A DNA stretch of 64,000 nucleotides, from assembly GCA_017454905.1 (NCBI GenBank), contig JAFTCB010000030.1:34097-98096 (forward strand), in the 5' to 3' direction. Position numbers and translations under genes: made by a program. Shown here piece after piece: positions 55,420 to 64,000 of this stretch. Below the pieces are notes generated by a model. It was not told the origin of the DNA. It searched no databases and saw only the letters and a program-made list of their open reading frames with translations. Source of the stretch: Bacteroidales bacterium (GTDB lineage Bacteria; Bacteroidota; Bacteroidia; Bacteroidales; UBA932). Positions within the stretch are counted from its first letter, which is position 1; each line of letters starts with the position of its first letter.

Positions 55420-58410
55420 TTATTGCAGCAGGTTTTCCTTGAATTCGATCTCGACGATGCGCAGCTCATGGTTGGGCTCTCCGGCCCCCTTTGCCTTGAA
55501 GAGGTCCAGTTCGCCTGCGGCCGGCGCTACGACTTCCTTGATGGCGCCGAAGGCATCCTCCTCGGCGGCGGAGCCTTTCAGGCGGAGCGTGATTTCCCGG
55601 GCCATGACGGGCTTGACGGGGATGTGGATGTAGCCCAGTGAACGTTCCGTCTCGCCGCTCCAGACCAGTTCCTTCCCGGCGTAGATCTCGATCGGGTAGG
55701 AACGCATCCGCCAGCCGGTGAACTTCACGCAGACTTCATCGACCGTGGCCATCCGTCCGAGTTTGTAGGTGATCCAGCCGGTCTGGAGGTTGCCGTCGTT
55801 GGTCCATTCGCTGAGTTCGTTGTCGTCCCAGCTGGCTACGGCCTTGTCGGCATTGGCGCCGGCCGTGGCCCCGACGATCTCCACGTCGATGCAACGGTCG
55901 AAGTAGGAGGGCGTCTGCGGGGTCTCGCCGCGGTCGAGGCGGGCAGCCAAGTGCTCGCCCGGGATGTAAGTGGACAGGCCGCCCTTCGTCTCATAGGGCA
56001 CGGTCTCGAAGGAGACGGAAGCGCCCTGGAGTCCTTCGGCGGAGGCTTTCAGCGTGACCTTGCCCGCTTTCGTGGTGGAGCGCAGGATCGCGCGGTTCAC
56101 ACCGCACTCGACCGGGAAGTCCTTGGCAAGGATGTAATTGTCCGGTCCCTGGGCGATGCCGCCGCGCCACTCGGCGGGGCCTTCCAGTTCGTAGTGGATC
56201 ATGTCGTTGGCCAGCGGGCAGCGGCGACCCCGGGCATCCACGACCTCGATCTGCACGAGGGCGACGTCCGCGCCGTCGGCCTTCCAGCCGCTGGGATCTT
56301 CCAGCTTGGTCAGCTTGAGCGCAACCGGCGCGCCGGCGGTCTCGAGGGCGTAGCGCGTCACTTCTCGGCCGCCATCGTAGCCGACCGCTTCCAGTTTCCC
56401 TGGGGCGAAAGCCACGTCCTTGAAGGTGAAGAGGAACTGGAACTTCTGCTCGGGGGCGGGGAGCTCCTTCCCGTTGAGGAAGAGCTTGACGCTCTCGGTG
56501 TTGGAGACGACGTAGACGGGCTTGACGGTGCCGGCGTCGTAGTTCCAGTGTCCGACGATATAGATATGCGGCTGCTCGATGTCGACCCAGCCGTCCCACA
56601 TCACCTGGTGGGCGAAATAGGTGTCCTTGGGGATGCGGAGCGGGTCGACGTTGCCGCTGCGGCGGTAGTTCTCCACACCGCGGAAATGGGTGTTGGAGTC
56701 GGAGAAGATGATCTTGACGCCGCCGCTGCTCACGCGCGTGCCGGACCCCGGGCGTTCGCGCCAGTAATCGTACCAGCGGGCGACATGCTCCACCACGAAG
56801 TTGTCCTGGTTGTGGTTGTAGGCGGCCGCGCTGCCGGGCACATAGGCGTTCTGGGCGGCGGACCAGACCATGTTGTTGCCTTCACCCTCCTTGTGGCCGG
56901 GGTAGGACCAGTCGTCCCAATACTTGCGGAGCGCCTCGTCGCGGCAGTATTCCATCGCCCACATCGGGGAATGGGCGCTCTTGTTGATGTAGAGCATTTC
57001 GCCGCCGTACTCGGCCTCGCGGATGTCCAGCATCTCGCGGGAGCCGATGGCCCGGCCGCCGAAGAAATCATATCGATCGCGGATGGCGATCATCTCGACC
57101 ATGTGCTCGCGGCTGATGGACTCGTTGCCGCATTCGTAGTAGATAATCGAGGGATTGTTGCGGTTGTAGATGATAGCGTCGCGCATGAGTTCCTTGCGCT
57201 GCTCCCACTGCCGCCCGGTGCAGTCTTTCTCGGCGTCGCCCGCCTGCATGGACATCATCAAGCCCACGCGGTCGCAGGATTCGATGTCCTGCTTCCAGGG
57301 GGTGACGTGCATCCAGCGGACGGTGTTGGCGTTCTGCTCGACCATCAGGCCGTTGGAGTAGTCGCTCAGCCACGCGGGGACGCTCATCCCGAGCGCGGGC
57401 CATTCGTTGGAGGTGCGCTGCGCGAATCCCTTCACCTGGAGGACGCGGTCGTTGATCCAGATCTTGCCTTCGGCAAAACGCGTCTTGCGGAAGCCGGTGC
57501 GTGTCGTGACCTCGTCCACGACCTGGCCGTCCACCTTGAGGGCGGTCTTCACGTCGTAGAGGTAGCCGTAGCCCCAGCTCCAGAAATGCAGGCCTTCGAC
57601 GGGCGCCTCGGCGCAGAGCGTCGCCGTCTGCCCAGGGGCGACGGTGACGGGATCCGCCTCGAAATGCTTCAGCGCCGTGCCGTCGCAGTCGATGAGCGTA
57701 ACGGCGTAGATGGCCGTCTGCGGCTTACCGCTCTCATTGCGCACTTCGGACTCCGCATGCAGGATGGCGGTGCGCTCCTTTACCCGGATATCGGCGGCAT
57801 AGACATACACGCCGGTGGTGCCCAGATTGCTGTAGAGGGGGAGCGTCTGGTAGAGCCTGTCCGTGACATGCAGCCAGACGTTTTTCGGCAGGCCGCCGTA
57901 ATTGGCATTGAAATTCTTGTTGCTCCACTGGTATTTCACGCCCGTGGTGCGCTCGGCGTAGTCCCAGTTGTTGTCCACGCGCACGGCGATTACGTTGGTG
58001 CCTGGGGTGACATAGGGGGTCAGGTCGAAGCCGAAGGCCATCACGCCGTTCTCGTGCTGTCCGACCATCTTGCCGTTGACGTACACGTCCACGCCCTGGC
58101 GGGCGCCCTCGAATTCGATGAAGACCTTCTTGCCCTTCGTCTCCTTGGGCAGCACGAAATGCTTGCGGTACCACATCACCGTGTCGGTGAGGTCGTGGAT
58201 GTCCACGCGGAAGGCTTCGTCTTCGTTGAAAGCATGGGGGAGGGTGACTTCCTGCCAGCCCTTGTCGTTGAATGAAGATGCCTTGGCGGAGGGGAAATCG
58301 CCTACCTTGAGCAGCCAGCCGGCGTTGAAATTGTACTTCTGGCGCGCACCGGCGCCAAGCGTGGCGAGAACCGCCAGGCAGAGGGTCAGCAGGAGTTTCG
58401 GTGTTCTCAT
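55420..58410 (-). CDS. GH2 glycosidase with C-terminal discoidin-like domain
   Basis: 996 aa from ATG 58410, which starts a signal peptide (MRTPKLLLTLCLAVLATLGA). N-terminal sugar-binding domain (WQEVTLPHAFNEDEAF, WYRKHF), Ig-like domain, TIM barrel with acid/base Glu in YYECGNES and a probable nucleophile Glu in WAMEYCRDE, a DUF4982-type Ig-like region, then a C-terminal galactose-binding/F5-8C-like domain (about 850-990: WTNDGNLQTGWITYKLG, FTGWRMRSYPIEIYAG). Likely a beta-galactosidase or beta-glucuronidase for RG-I side chains; the exact sugar is not determined. First enzyme after SusCD, separated by a terminator hairpin. Confidence 0.87.
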   Translation of the reverse strand: MRTPKLLLTLCLAVLATLGAGARQKYNFNAGWLLKVGDFPSAKASSFNDKGWQEVTLPHAFNEDEAFRVDIHDLTDTVMWYRKHFVLPKETKGKKVFIEFEGARQGVDVYVNGKMVGQHENGVMAFGFDLTPYVTPGTNVIAVRVDNNWDYAERTTGVKYQWSNKNFNANYGGLPKNVWLHVTDRLYQTLPLYSNLGTTGVYVYAADIRVKERTAILHAESEVRNESGKPQTAIYAVTLIDCDGTALKHFEADPVTVAPGQTATLCAEAPVEGLHFWSWGYGYLYDVKTALKVDGQVVDEVTTRTGFRKTRFAEGKIWINDRVLQVKGFAQRTSNEWPALGMSVPAWLSDYSNGLMVEQNANTVRWMHVTPWKQDIESCDRVGLMMSMQAGDAEKDCTGRQWEQRKELMRDAIIYNRNNPSIIYYECGNESISREHMVEMIAIRDRYDFFGGRAIGSREMLDIREAEYGGEMLYINKSAHSPMWAMEYCRDEALRKYWDDWSYPGHKEGEGNNMVWSAAQNAYVPGSAAAYNHNQDNFVVEHVARWYDYWRERPGSGTRVSSGGVKIIFSDSNTHFRGVENYRRSGNVDPLRIPKDTYFAHQVMWDGWVDIEQPHIYIVGHWNYDAGTVKPVYVVSNTESVKLFLNGKELPAPEQKFQFLFTFKDVAFAPGKLEAVGYDGGREVTRYALETAGAPVALKLTKLEDPSGWKADGADVALVQIEVVDARGRRCPLANDMIHYELEGPAEWRGGIAQGPDNYILAKDFPVECGVNRAILRSTTKAGKVTLKASAEGLQGASVSFETVPYETKGGLSTYIPGEHLAARLDRGETPQTPSYFDRCIDVEIVGATAGANADKAVASWDDNELSEWTNDGNLQTGWITYKLGRMATVDEVCVKFTGWRMRSYPIEIYAGKELVWSGETERSLGYIHIPVKPVMAREITLRLKGSAAEEDAFGAIKEVVAPAAGELDLFKAKGAGEPNHELRIVEIEFKENLLQ

Positions 58411-58463
58411 CGGATACGGGTGGTTGATTGGTCCTGCTAATTTAGCGAATCTTGCGTTTATAT

Positions 58464-58501
58464 CCAAAAAGCGTCCCGCAGTTTTGCGGGGCGCTTTTTG
58501 G
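58464..58501 (-). terminator. Terminator after the SusCD pair
   Basis: A 17-bp stem (58464-58480 with 58485-58501, one G-T pair), loop GTTT; on the - strand it ends in TTTTTGG. A second 8-bp hairpin (ATTCCGGG 58505-58512 with CCCGGAAT 58518-58525) lies between it and the SusD stop. It probably lowers enzyme-gene expression relative to SusCD rather than ending the operon. Confidence 0.75.
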
Positions 58502-58535
58502 AAAATTCCGGGTCCGGCCCGGAATAGTTTGTCTG

Positions 58536-60752
58536 CTAGCTGTTCGGGCTCTTGAAGCCGTAGCCGTTCTTCAGGCCGGTGGTCAGACAGGTCGTCTCGT
58601 TCATCGGCATCAGATAGATCGGAGCCTTTTTGGCAGCATAGTCGGCATCGGTATAGCCGCACATGAACTCGCTGCTCCATTGGGCTTCGACGGCGGAATC
58701 ATATTCCTCGCCCTTGGATCCCTTGGTATAGGTACATGCACCCCAAGGGGTCTTCTTGTATCCGCGAGCCTCGAGGGCTGCCGCTTCGGCGGAAGCCGGA
58801 TCAATATAACGGAACAGACCCTGGATGGCAAGGTTGGTGTTGTCCTGGATGATGGTGGAAGCGGCCTTGCCGTCTTCAACGGCGACGCTCACCCAGTCAT
58901 CATGCTGGCCGCGCCAGCCCGGGACGAGCAGGCCGTATTCGTCAGTACCTTCAACCAGGCCGTCCGGTGTCTGCATGGTCAGGCGGTAGCCCAGGACGTC
59001 CTTCGCATTCATGGTCTTGGTCCAAATCCAGGCGGGGAACTGGTTGCCGTTGTCGAACTGGACATAACCATTGGCGCGGAGTTCGGCCATCTGGTCTTTC
59101 AGCTGTTTGCGGAACCCATAGGCGACCTGGGGAAGTTTGCCCGTACGGATCAGGTCGAAACGGCGGTTGGTCTCGCCCACGAACTCGAGCCGGCGTTCCT
59201 CGATGACGGCTTCAAAAATGTCATTGTTTACCGACTTGAGCAGTTCATTGAACTTGGCATCACGCACGGCGGCCGGGAAGGCGCGGTCGTGGATCTTGCG
59301 GAGTTCGGTCGTGGCTTTGCCGGTGTCGCCGCCCACGGCGTAGGCCTCGGCGAGCATCAGGATGATGTCAGCCTGGCGCATGTACACGTAGTTGATGCCG
59401 CTGTAGAGCTGGCGGGCATCCGGGTTGACCTGCCGGTTGAGGTCATACTTGTTCATGCCGATACCGATCGTGATCTTGTTGGACAAGGCATAGTTGTAGA
59501 TGATTTCCACACCGTTTCCGGTGGAGCCGGTCACGTTGACGGACACGTCGCGGCGCATATCCTGCGGATCGAACATGCCGTAAAGAATAGCGGGATAGGA
59601 GCAGGTCTGGGCGTTGGCCTTCGGCGGATATGCCGGAGAGCCGCCGTTGGAACCGCGGCCGAAGTTGTAGGCGATGCGGCTGCCGCCCCCTTGCTCCTTG
59701 ATGGACCACTCGAAGACGCTCTCGTCGGGCATCACCTGCTTGGTGACCTGGTCGAAGTAGTACTGGAACGGGTTGCCGTAGGTGCGGCCCTGGCTGTCGG
59801 AACGCGGATCGACGGTAGTAAGGGACACACCGGCGGGGCTGTTCACGCCTTTCTCAAGGTACGGGATGGCCCGGGCGTAGAAACTCTTCCAGTCGCTGCG
59901 GCGGCCGTAGGAGGCGTTGCGGGCGGGATCCTCACCCCAGGTCTCGAAGGAGATGGGGTTGCCGTTGATGTCGGTGTAGAAGCCCAGGCCGCCCTCGAGG
60001 TCCGTGCGGCGGGTCTGGAAACCGGCTGCCCAGAAGCAGAGGCGGCCGATCAGACCGTCAGCATAGTTGCGGGTCATCTGGTCGGGCAGGTGATTGTTCT
60101 CGTCCATCGCGTACATCAGTTTCTCGGCCTTCTCCATCGCGGCTATCTCGCTCTCGAGGATGAAGTCGCGGTTGGTCAGTTCCTTGATGTCCTGGCCCAG
60201 CTCGTTCTCCGTGTAGTAGATCACATCGCCCCAGTGGCGGACAAGCTCGAGATACATCGTGGCACGCATGGCGTAAGCCTGGCCGAGCAGGTCGGACCAG
60301 TCGTTCGGAGCCGTGGCGATGATGTTGTCATAGTCTTCCAGCGACAGGATGTTGGCAATCACCTGGTTGCAGCGGTTGATGGCGCTGTAGAAAGTGTTCC
60401 AGTTGCCGCCCGGCACACTGCCGTCGTTGATGTTGTAGTTCTCCACGAGATAGGCGGACTGCCCGCCGTAGAGCTGGGAGGCGCCGACCAGGGCGGCAAT
60501 CAGGCCGACGGAACAGCGGTCGGTATCGGAACCGATGTCGTCGAAGTTGGTCGGCAGGCCGCTGGTGTAGGCTCCGGTGACCTGGTTGTAGGCACCGTAC
60601 ATGGCGGTCTTTGCGGTCTCGTAGCTGGAGAAGACGAAATTGGCATCGACCGTAGAAGGGGAAGAAGCGCTCAGGAAGTTCTGGCAGGATACGACGGATG
60701 CACCGGCCAGGACGACCATAAGAAGATGATATATCTTTTTCATTGTCTTCAT
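58536..60752 (-). CDS. SusD/RagB-family glycan-binding lipoprotein
   Basis: A 738-aa surface lipoprotein that binds oligosaccharide and caps the SusC barrel. The signal peptide ends in lipobox SVVSC (Cys23 from ATG 60752; ATG 60743 is an alternative start). Family features: NFLSASSPSTVDANFVFSSY, AINRCNQVIANI, AYAMRATMYLELVRHWGDV, YMRQADIILMLAEAYA with TPR-like helices, and the C-terminal VIEERRLEFVGETNRRFDLIRTG. About 100 residues longer than typical SusD, with extended loops after residue 600. Starts 4 bp after SusC. Context points to RG-I or galacturonan fragments as ligands. Confidence 0.95.
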   Translation of the reverse strand: MKTMKKIYHLLMVVLAGASVVSCQNFLSASSPSTVDANFVFSSYETAKTAMYGAYNQVTGAYTSGLPTNFDDIGSDTDRCSVGLIAALVGASQLYGGQSAYLVENYNINDGSVPGGNWNTFYSAINRCNQVIANILSLEDYDNIIATAPNDWSDLLGQAYAMRATMYLELVRHWGDVIYYTENELGQDIKELTNRDFILESEIAAMEKAEKLMYAMDENNHLPDQMTRNYADGLIGRLCFWAAGFQTRRTDLEGGLGFYTDINGNPISFETWGEDPARNASYGRRSDWKSFYARAIPYLEKGVNSPAGVSLTTVDPRSDSQGRTYGNPFQYYFDQVTKQVMPDESVFEWSIKEQGGGSRIAYNFGRGSNGGSPAYPPKANAQTCSYPAILYGMFDPQDMRRDVSVNVTGSTGNGVEIIYNYALSNKITIGIGMNKYDLNRQVNPDARQLYSGINYVYMRQADIILMLAEAYAVGGDTGKATTELRKIHDRAFPAAVRDAKFNELLKSVNNDIFEAVIEERRLEFVGETNRRFDLIRTGKLPQVAYGFRKQLKDQMAELRANGYVQFDNGNQFPAWIWTKTMNAKDVLGYRLTMQTPDGLVEGTDEYGLLVPGWRGQHDDWVSVAVEDGKAASTIIQDNTNLAIQGLFRYIDPASAEAAALEARGYKKTPWGACTYTKGSKGEEYDSAVEAQWSSEFMCGYTDADYAAKKAPIYLMPMNETTCLTTGLKNGYGFKSPNS

Positions 60753-60756
60753 ACGA

Positions 60757-63700
60757 TTAGAAGGTGATGTTCAGACCGAAGGTGTAGGTGCGGGCGAGCG
60801 GGTAGTTGCCGTTGTCCACGCCCGGGGTCGTGCTGCTGGAGATGTTGACTTCGGGGTTGAGGCCGGAGTACTTGGTCAGGGTGAAGAGGTTGGTGGCGCT
60901 CACATAGGCACGCAGGTTCTTCATGCCGATCTTCTGGGAGATGTTGGAAGGAATCGTGTAGCCGATGGTGAGGTTCTTCAGGCGCAGGAAGGAGGCGGGC
61001 TCGAGGTATTTGTCCACGAGCATGCCGACCATCGAGGACGGCGTCCAGTACTGGGCGTTCGCGTTCATGCGGTCGAGTTCGGCCGGATCGGAGACGAACT
61101 CCAGTTCGCCGTTGTTCCAGCGGTAAGGCGAGTAGCAGTCCTTGACGAAAGCCAGGCGGTTGGCACCGAAGCGGTTATCCTTGGAGCCGTAGAGGTTGGT
61201 GAGTTTCGGGACGTTCATGATATAGCCGCCAAGCACGTAGTTGAAGGCCATGTTGAAGTCGAGACCCTTCCAGCGGCCGCTCAGGGCGAAGGAACCGGAT
61301 GCCGGCGGAACCATGCAGCCGAAGTTGTAGGTATCGAGGTTCGTGATCTTACCGTCGCCGTCGAGGTCTTTGAGCTTCAGGGCACCCGGGAAGGCGGACT
61401 GGCCGGCAGGACGGTTGAAAGAGGTCCAGTAGGAATCTTCGCCCCAGTCGGGGATGCCGTCCTTAAGGGTCCAGACACCGTCGACCACGTTGAAGTCGCT
61501 GGTGGTGTACCAGCCGTCATACTGATAGGCCATGACCATGCCCATCGGGCTGCCCTCTTCGATGTAGAACTCGGCAGGGTTGTTGGGACGGTGCTCGGAG
61601 TTGGCCCAGGAGCCGAAGTGGGTAGAGGTGACGGCCGGATCGATGTACTCGACGCGGTTGGCGTTGTACTGGAAGACGAGGTTGGCGCGCAGGGTGAAGT
61701 CGCGGTTGCGCACGATGTCGCCGCCGACGCTCAGTTCGATACCCTTGTTGGACACGGTGCCGAGGTTCTGGTACTGGGTGCTGTAGCCGGAAGCGCCGTT
61801 GACCGGCGTGCTCATCAGCAGGCCGTCGGTGACCATCCAGTAGCCTTCGATGCTGCCGTAGATGCGCTCCTTGAGGAAGCCGAAGTCGATACCGAGGTTG
61901 GCGGTGGAGGTCGCCTCCCAGCGCAGGTTCGGGTTCTGCATCTGGCTGCCCGGGTAGTAAGCCTGGAGATAGTCGGTCTCCGTGTTGTCGCGGGTCGTAC
62001 TGATCGTGGTGTTGGTGTTCCCGGACAGGGCCCAGGTCTCACGCCACAGGTTGGCATCGATGTTGTCGGAACCGGAGATACCGTAGGACAGACGCAGTTT
62101 CAGGTTGGACAGCCAGTCCTTCGTGCCGGCCATGAACGGCTCGTCGATCACGCGCCAGGCGAAAGCCGCGGAGGGGAAGAAGCCCCAGCGGTTGTTCGGT
62201 GCGAAGTTGGCGGAACCGTCAGCGCGGAAGGTCAGCGTCAGCAGGTACTTGTCCATCAGCGTGTAATTGGCACGGGTGAAGAAAGACACTACGCGGCCGG
62301 GCGTGGCATAATTGGTCGAGAAAGTGAAATCCTTGGTGTACTGGTTCAGGAAGGCGAAGGTGCGTTCGCGGTCGAAGTTCTCCGGGTACTCATAGCCGTA
62401 GAACTGCATCCAGGAACTGTTCGTGGTGCGGATTTCGTTACCGACCATGATGTCGGCGCGGTGGTTCTGGTTCTTGAACGGGATCTGGTACTGGGCGGTG
62501 GTCGTCCAGTTCAGGCGGCTGCTCTCGGAGCGGCGCAGGGTGGCGGAACGCGTCTCGTTGCCGAAACCCTTGTTGTACTCCTCACGACGGCCGAAGCCCT
62601 TGTTCAGACCGAGTTCGGTGCGCAGGGTCAGGCCCTCGAGGGGGCGCCAGTTGATGGCGCCGATGCCGCGGAAGCCGTGGTTGATGTAGGCATTCTCTTC
62701 GTTGTAGGTCAGCTCGATCGGGTCATTGGCCGTGTTGACATAACCCAGACCGTTGCCGAAGCCGGCGTAATTGGTCGGCTCGGGGCCGAGCGGCTCCAGG
62801 GCGCGGTATTGGTAGGAACTGCCCTGGCGGGTGTTTCCGCGGTTGTTGGTGTTATTGTAGGTGATGTTCAGCTCGAGGTCGAGATTGTCGGTCAGGCTCT
62901 GCGTGCTCTTGATGGAGGCGTTGATCCGGCGGAAGAAGGAATTGATGACCGTACCGTCATCATACATGTAGTTGAGATTGAAGAGGGTGCGGTTGCGCTT
63001 CGTGCCCGTGCTCACGGAGAGGTTGTGGCTGTGGGCGACGGCGGTCTTGAGCAGGTCCTTCTGCCAGTTGTGCGAAGCCTTGCCGGCGTAGTCGTTGTAG
63101 TGGTTGCCGTAGGCGGAGCCGATGCCGAAGTACTTCAGCATGTTCTCGTAGTTGGTAGCGTTGTAATCGCGGGCATACCCGAGCGTGAACTTCAGATAAT
63201 CGGACGCATCGAGGACATCGTAGATCTGCGTGGAGGAGTCTTTGACCTGGACATAGCCGCTGTAGGAGACCTGGGTCTGGCCTTCCATCGCGCTCTTGGT
63301 CGTCACGATGATGACGCCCGCGGCGCCGCGGCTACCGTAGATGGCCGTGGAGGCTGCGTCCTTCAGGACGTTGATGCTCTTGATCTGGTCGGTCGGGATG
63401 TTGGTCAGGTTGTCCACCGGGAAACCATCCACCAGGATGAGCGGGTCGTTGGAGCGGGAGATGGACTTGGAACCGCGCACGCGGATCGTCGGCGCCTCGC
63501 CCGGGGACTGGTTGCCCACGGATACGACCACGCCGGCCAGCTTGCCCTGCAGGGCTTCCGCGACGTTGGAAACGGGGATTTCGAGATCTTTGGAGCCGAC
63601 GGCTGCCACGGAACCGGTCAGGTCCTTGACCTTGACGGAGCCGTAACCGATGACGACGGTCTCTTCGAGCATCTCGGCGTCATCCTGGAGGGTGACGGTC

Positions 63701-63987
63701 ATGTTGGCCGCTGCAGCGACGCGGACGGTCGTGTAGCCGATGCAGGAGACTTCCAGCGTAGTGCCGGGAGCGACGCGGATCTCGAAGTTGCCGTCAATGT
63801 CGGTGATGACACCGGTGGTGGTGCCGGGCACGACGACGGAGGCTCCGATGATCGGCTCACCCTGTGCATCCAGGACCTTACCCTTGCTGACACCCTGGGC
63901 AAATGCCGCGGGGCCGGCGAGGAGCAAAGCCACGACAGCCGTGAGCGCCATGAGCGCCCGACGGCTTACTGAGAAAACAGATTTCAT
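60757..63987 (-). CDS. SusC/RagA-family TonB-dependent transporter
   Basis: A 1076-aa outer-membrane importer. ATG 63987 starts a signal peptide (cut near AAFAQ). Order: carboxypeptidase-like regulatory domain (VSKGKVLDAQGEPIIGASVV, TDIDGNFEIRV), TonB-box region (EETVVIGYGSVKVKDLTGSV), plug (VAEALQGKLAGVVV, RGSKSISRSNDPLILVDGFP, INVLKDAASTAIYGSRGAAG) and a 22-stranded barrel ending in YTFGLNITF. Complete. First gene of the pectin locus in this window; upstream sequence and any regulator lie beyond 64000. Forms a tight pair with SusD. Confidence 0.97.
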   Translation of the reverse strand: MKSVFSVSRRALMALTAVVALLLAGPAAFAQGVSKGKVLDAQGEPIIGASVVVPGTTTGVITDIDGNFEIRVAPGTTLEVSCIGYTTVRVAAAANMTVTLQDDAEMLEETVVIGYGSVKVKDLTGSVAAVGSKDLEIPVSNVAEALQGKLAGVVVSVGNQSPGEAPTIRVRGSKSISRSNDPLILVDGFPVDNLTNIPTDQIKSINVLKDAASTAIYGSRGAAGVIIVTTKSAMEGQTQVSYSGYVQVKDSSTQIYDVLDASDYLKFTLGYARDYNATNYENMLKYFGIGSAYGNHYNDYAGKASHNWQKDLLKTAVAHSHNLSVSTGTKRNRTLFNLNYMYDDGTVINSFFRRINASIKSTQSLTDNLDLELNITYNNTNNRGNTRQGSSYQYRALEPLGPEPTNYAGFGNGLGYVNTANDPIELTYNEENAYINHGFRGIGAINWRPLEGLTLRTELGLNKGFGRREEYNKGFGNETRSATLRRSESSRLNWTTTAQYQIPFKNQNHRADIMVGNEIRTTNSSWMQFYGYEYPENFDRERTFAFLNQYTKDFTFSTNYATPGRVVSFFTRANYTLMDKYLLTLTFRADGSANFAPNNRWGFFPSAAFAWRVIDEPFMAGTKDWLSNLKLRLSYGISGSDNIDANLWRETWALSGNTNTTISTTRDNTETDYLQAYYPGSQMQNPNLRWEATSTANLGIDFGFLKERIYGSIEGYWMVTDGLLMSTPVNGASGYSTQYQNLGTVSNKGIELSVGGDIVRNRDFTLRANLVFQYNANRVEYIDPAVTSTHFGSWANSEHRPNNPAEFYIEEGSPMGMVMAYQYDGWYTTSDFNVVDGVWTLKDGIPDWGEDSYWTSFNRPAGQSAFPGALKLKDLDGDGKITNLDTYNFGCMVPPASGSFALSGRWKGLDFNMAFNYVLGGYIMNVPKLTNLYGSKDNRFGANRLAFVKDCYSPYRWNNGELEFVSDPAELDRMNANAQYWTPSSMVGMLVDKYLEPASFLRLKNLTIGYTIPSNISQKIGMKNLRAYVSATNLFTLTKYSGLNPEVNISSSTTPGVDNGNYPLARTYTFGLNITF

Positions 63988-64000
63988 CAAGCTTTGAAAT

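Noticed and set aside
58411-58680. N-terminal 90-residue extension of the first GH2
   Set aside because: It overlaps the terminator and the antisense end of SusD, and the signal peptide starts at 58410.

Overview
The window looks like chromosomal DNA from a gut-type member of the Bacteroidales. The basis is: SusC/SusD pairs, type V pilus lipoproteins, M16 and TPR-LuxR proteins typical of Bacteroidota, promoters of the TTTG / TAnnTTTG type, and high GC (most genes clearly above 55%, judged by eye). A Rikenellaceae- or Cryptobacteroides-like host is possible, but this is inference. No rRNA, tRNA, CRISPR array or complete insertion sequence was seen.

Layout. (1) 12-12430: a seven-gene type V pilus operon on the + strand, with four tandem fimbrillin paralogs, a larger fimbrillin, and two long multidomain proteins likely to be anchor, tip or adhesin subunits. 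It ends at a strong terminator. (2) 12511-23061: a ribbon-helix-helix ORF, an SGNH hydrolase, a TPR sensor kinase with its receiver protein, an orphan TPR membrane protein with a two-TM partner, an ABC exporter, a DUF1573-parE operon, a small ferredoxin and a secreted esterase. (3) 23362-36879: a redox and acyl-CoA block on the - strand, comprising a LysR-HTH/amidohydrolase fusion, acyl-CoA dehydrogenase, etfA, etfB, an AMP-forming ligase, an M16 peptidase and pyruvate:ferredoxin oxidoreductase. (4) 37348-41392: a TPR-LuxR regulator, a divergent stand-alone LuxR-type HTH, an OmpA protein with a zinc ribbon, and a secreted unknown. (5) 41442-63987: a pectin (rhamnogalacturonan-I and galacturonan) utilisation locus on the - strand. 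It holds SusC, SusD, GH2, a DUF6250-like protein, PL22, GH28, a second GH2, a PL11-CE12-CE12 fusion and a GH106-GH105 fusion.

How it works together. The pectin locus would bind and import pectin fragments (SusCD), cleave and deacetylate the RG-I backbone (PL11, CE12), trim rhamnose and unsaturated uronate ends (GH106, GH105), process galacturonan (GH28, PL22) and remove side-chain sugars (GH2). Pyruvate from sugar breakdown would feed the oxidoreductase and ferredoxin, and ETF with acyl-CoA dehydrogenase handles acyl-CoA redox.

Most notable: (a) an in-frame fusion of a complete LysR DNA-binding domain to an apparently intact methylthioadenosine/SAH-deaminase-type amidohydrolase; (b) three copies of a symmetric 107-bp palindromic element with a conserved central hairpin and CGTGAC ends, always in the same orientation relative to the upstream gene; (c) extragenic repeat sequences read in frame inside a LuxR regulator and a GH2 enzyme; (d) AT-rich C-terminal modules on the two long pilus proteins, suggesting domain exchange; (e) a conserved hairpin repeated inside the pilus operon; (f) multi-enzyme fusions in the pectin locus.
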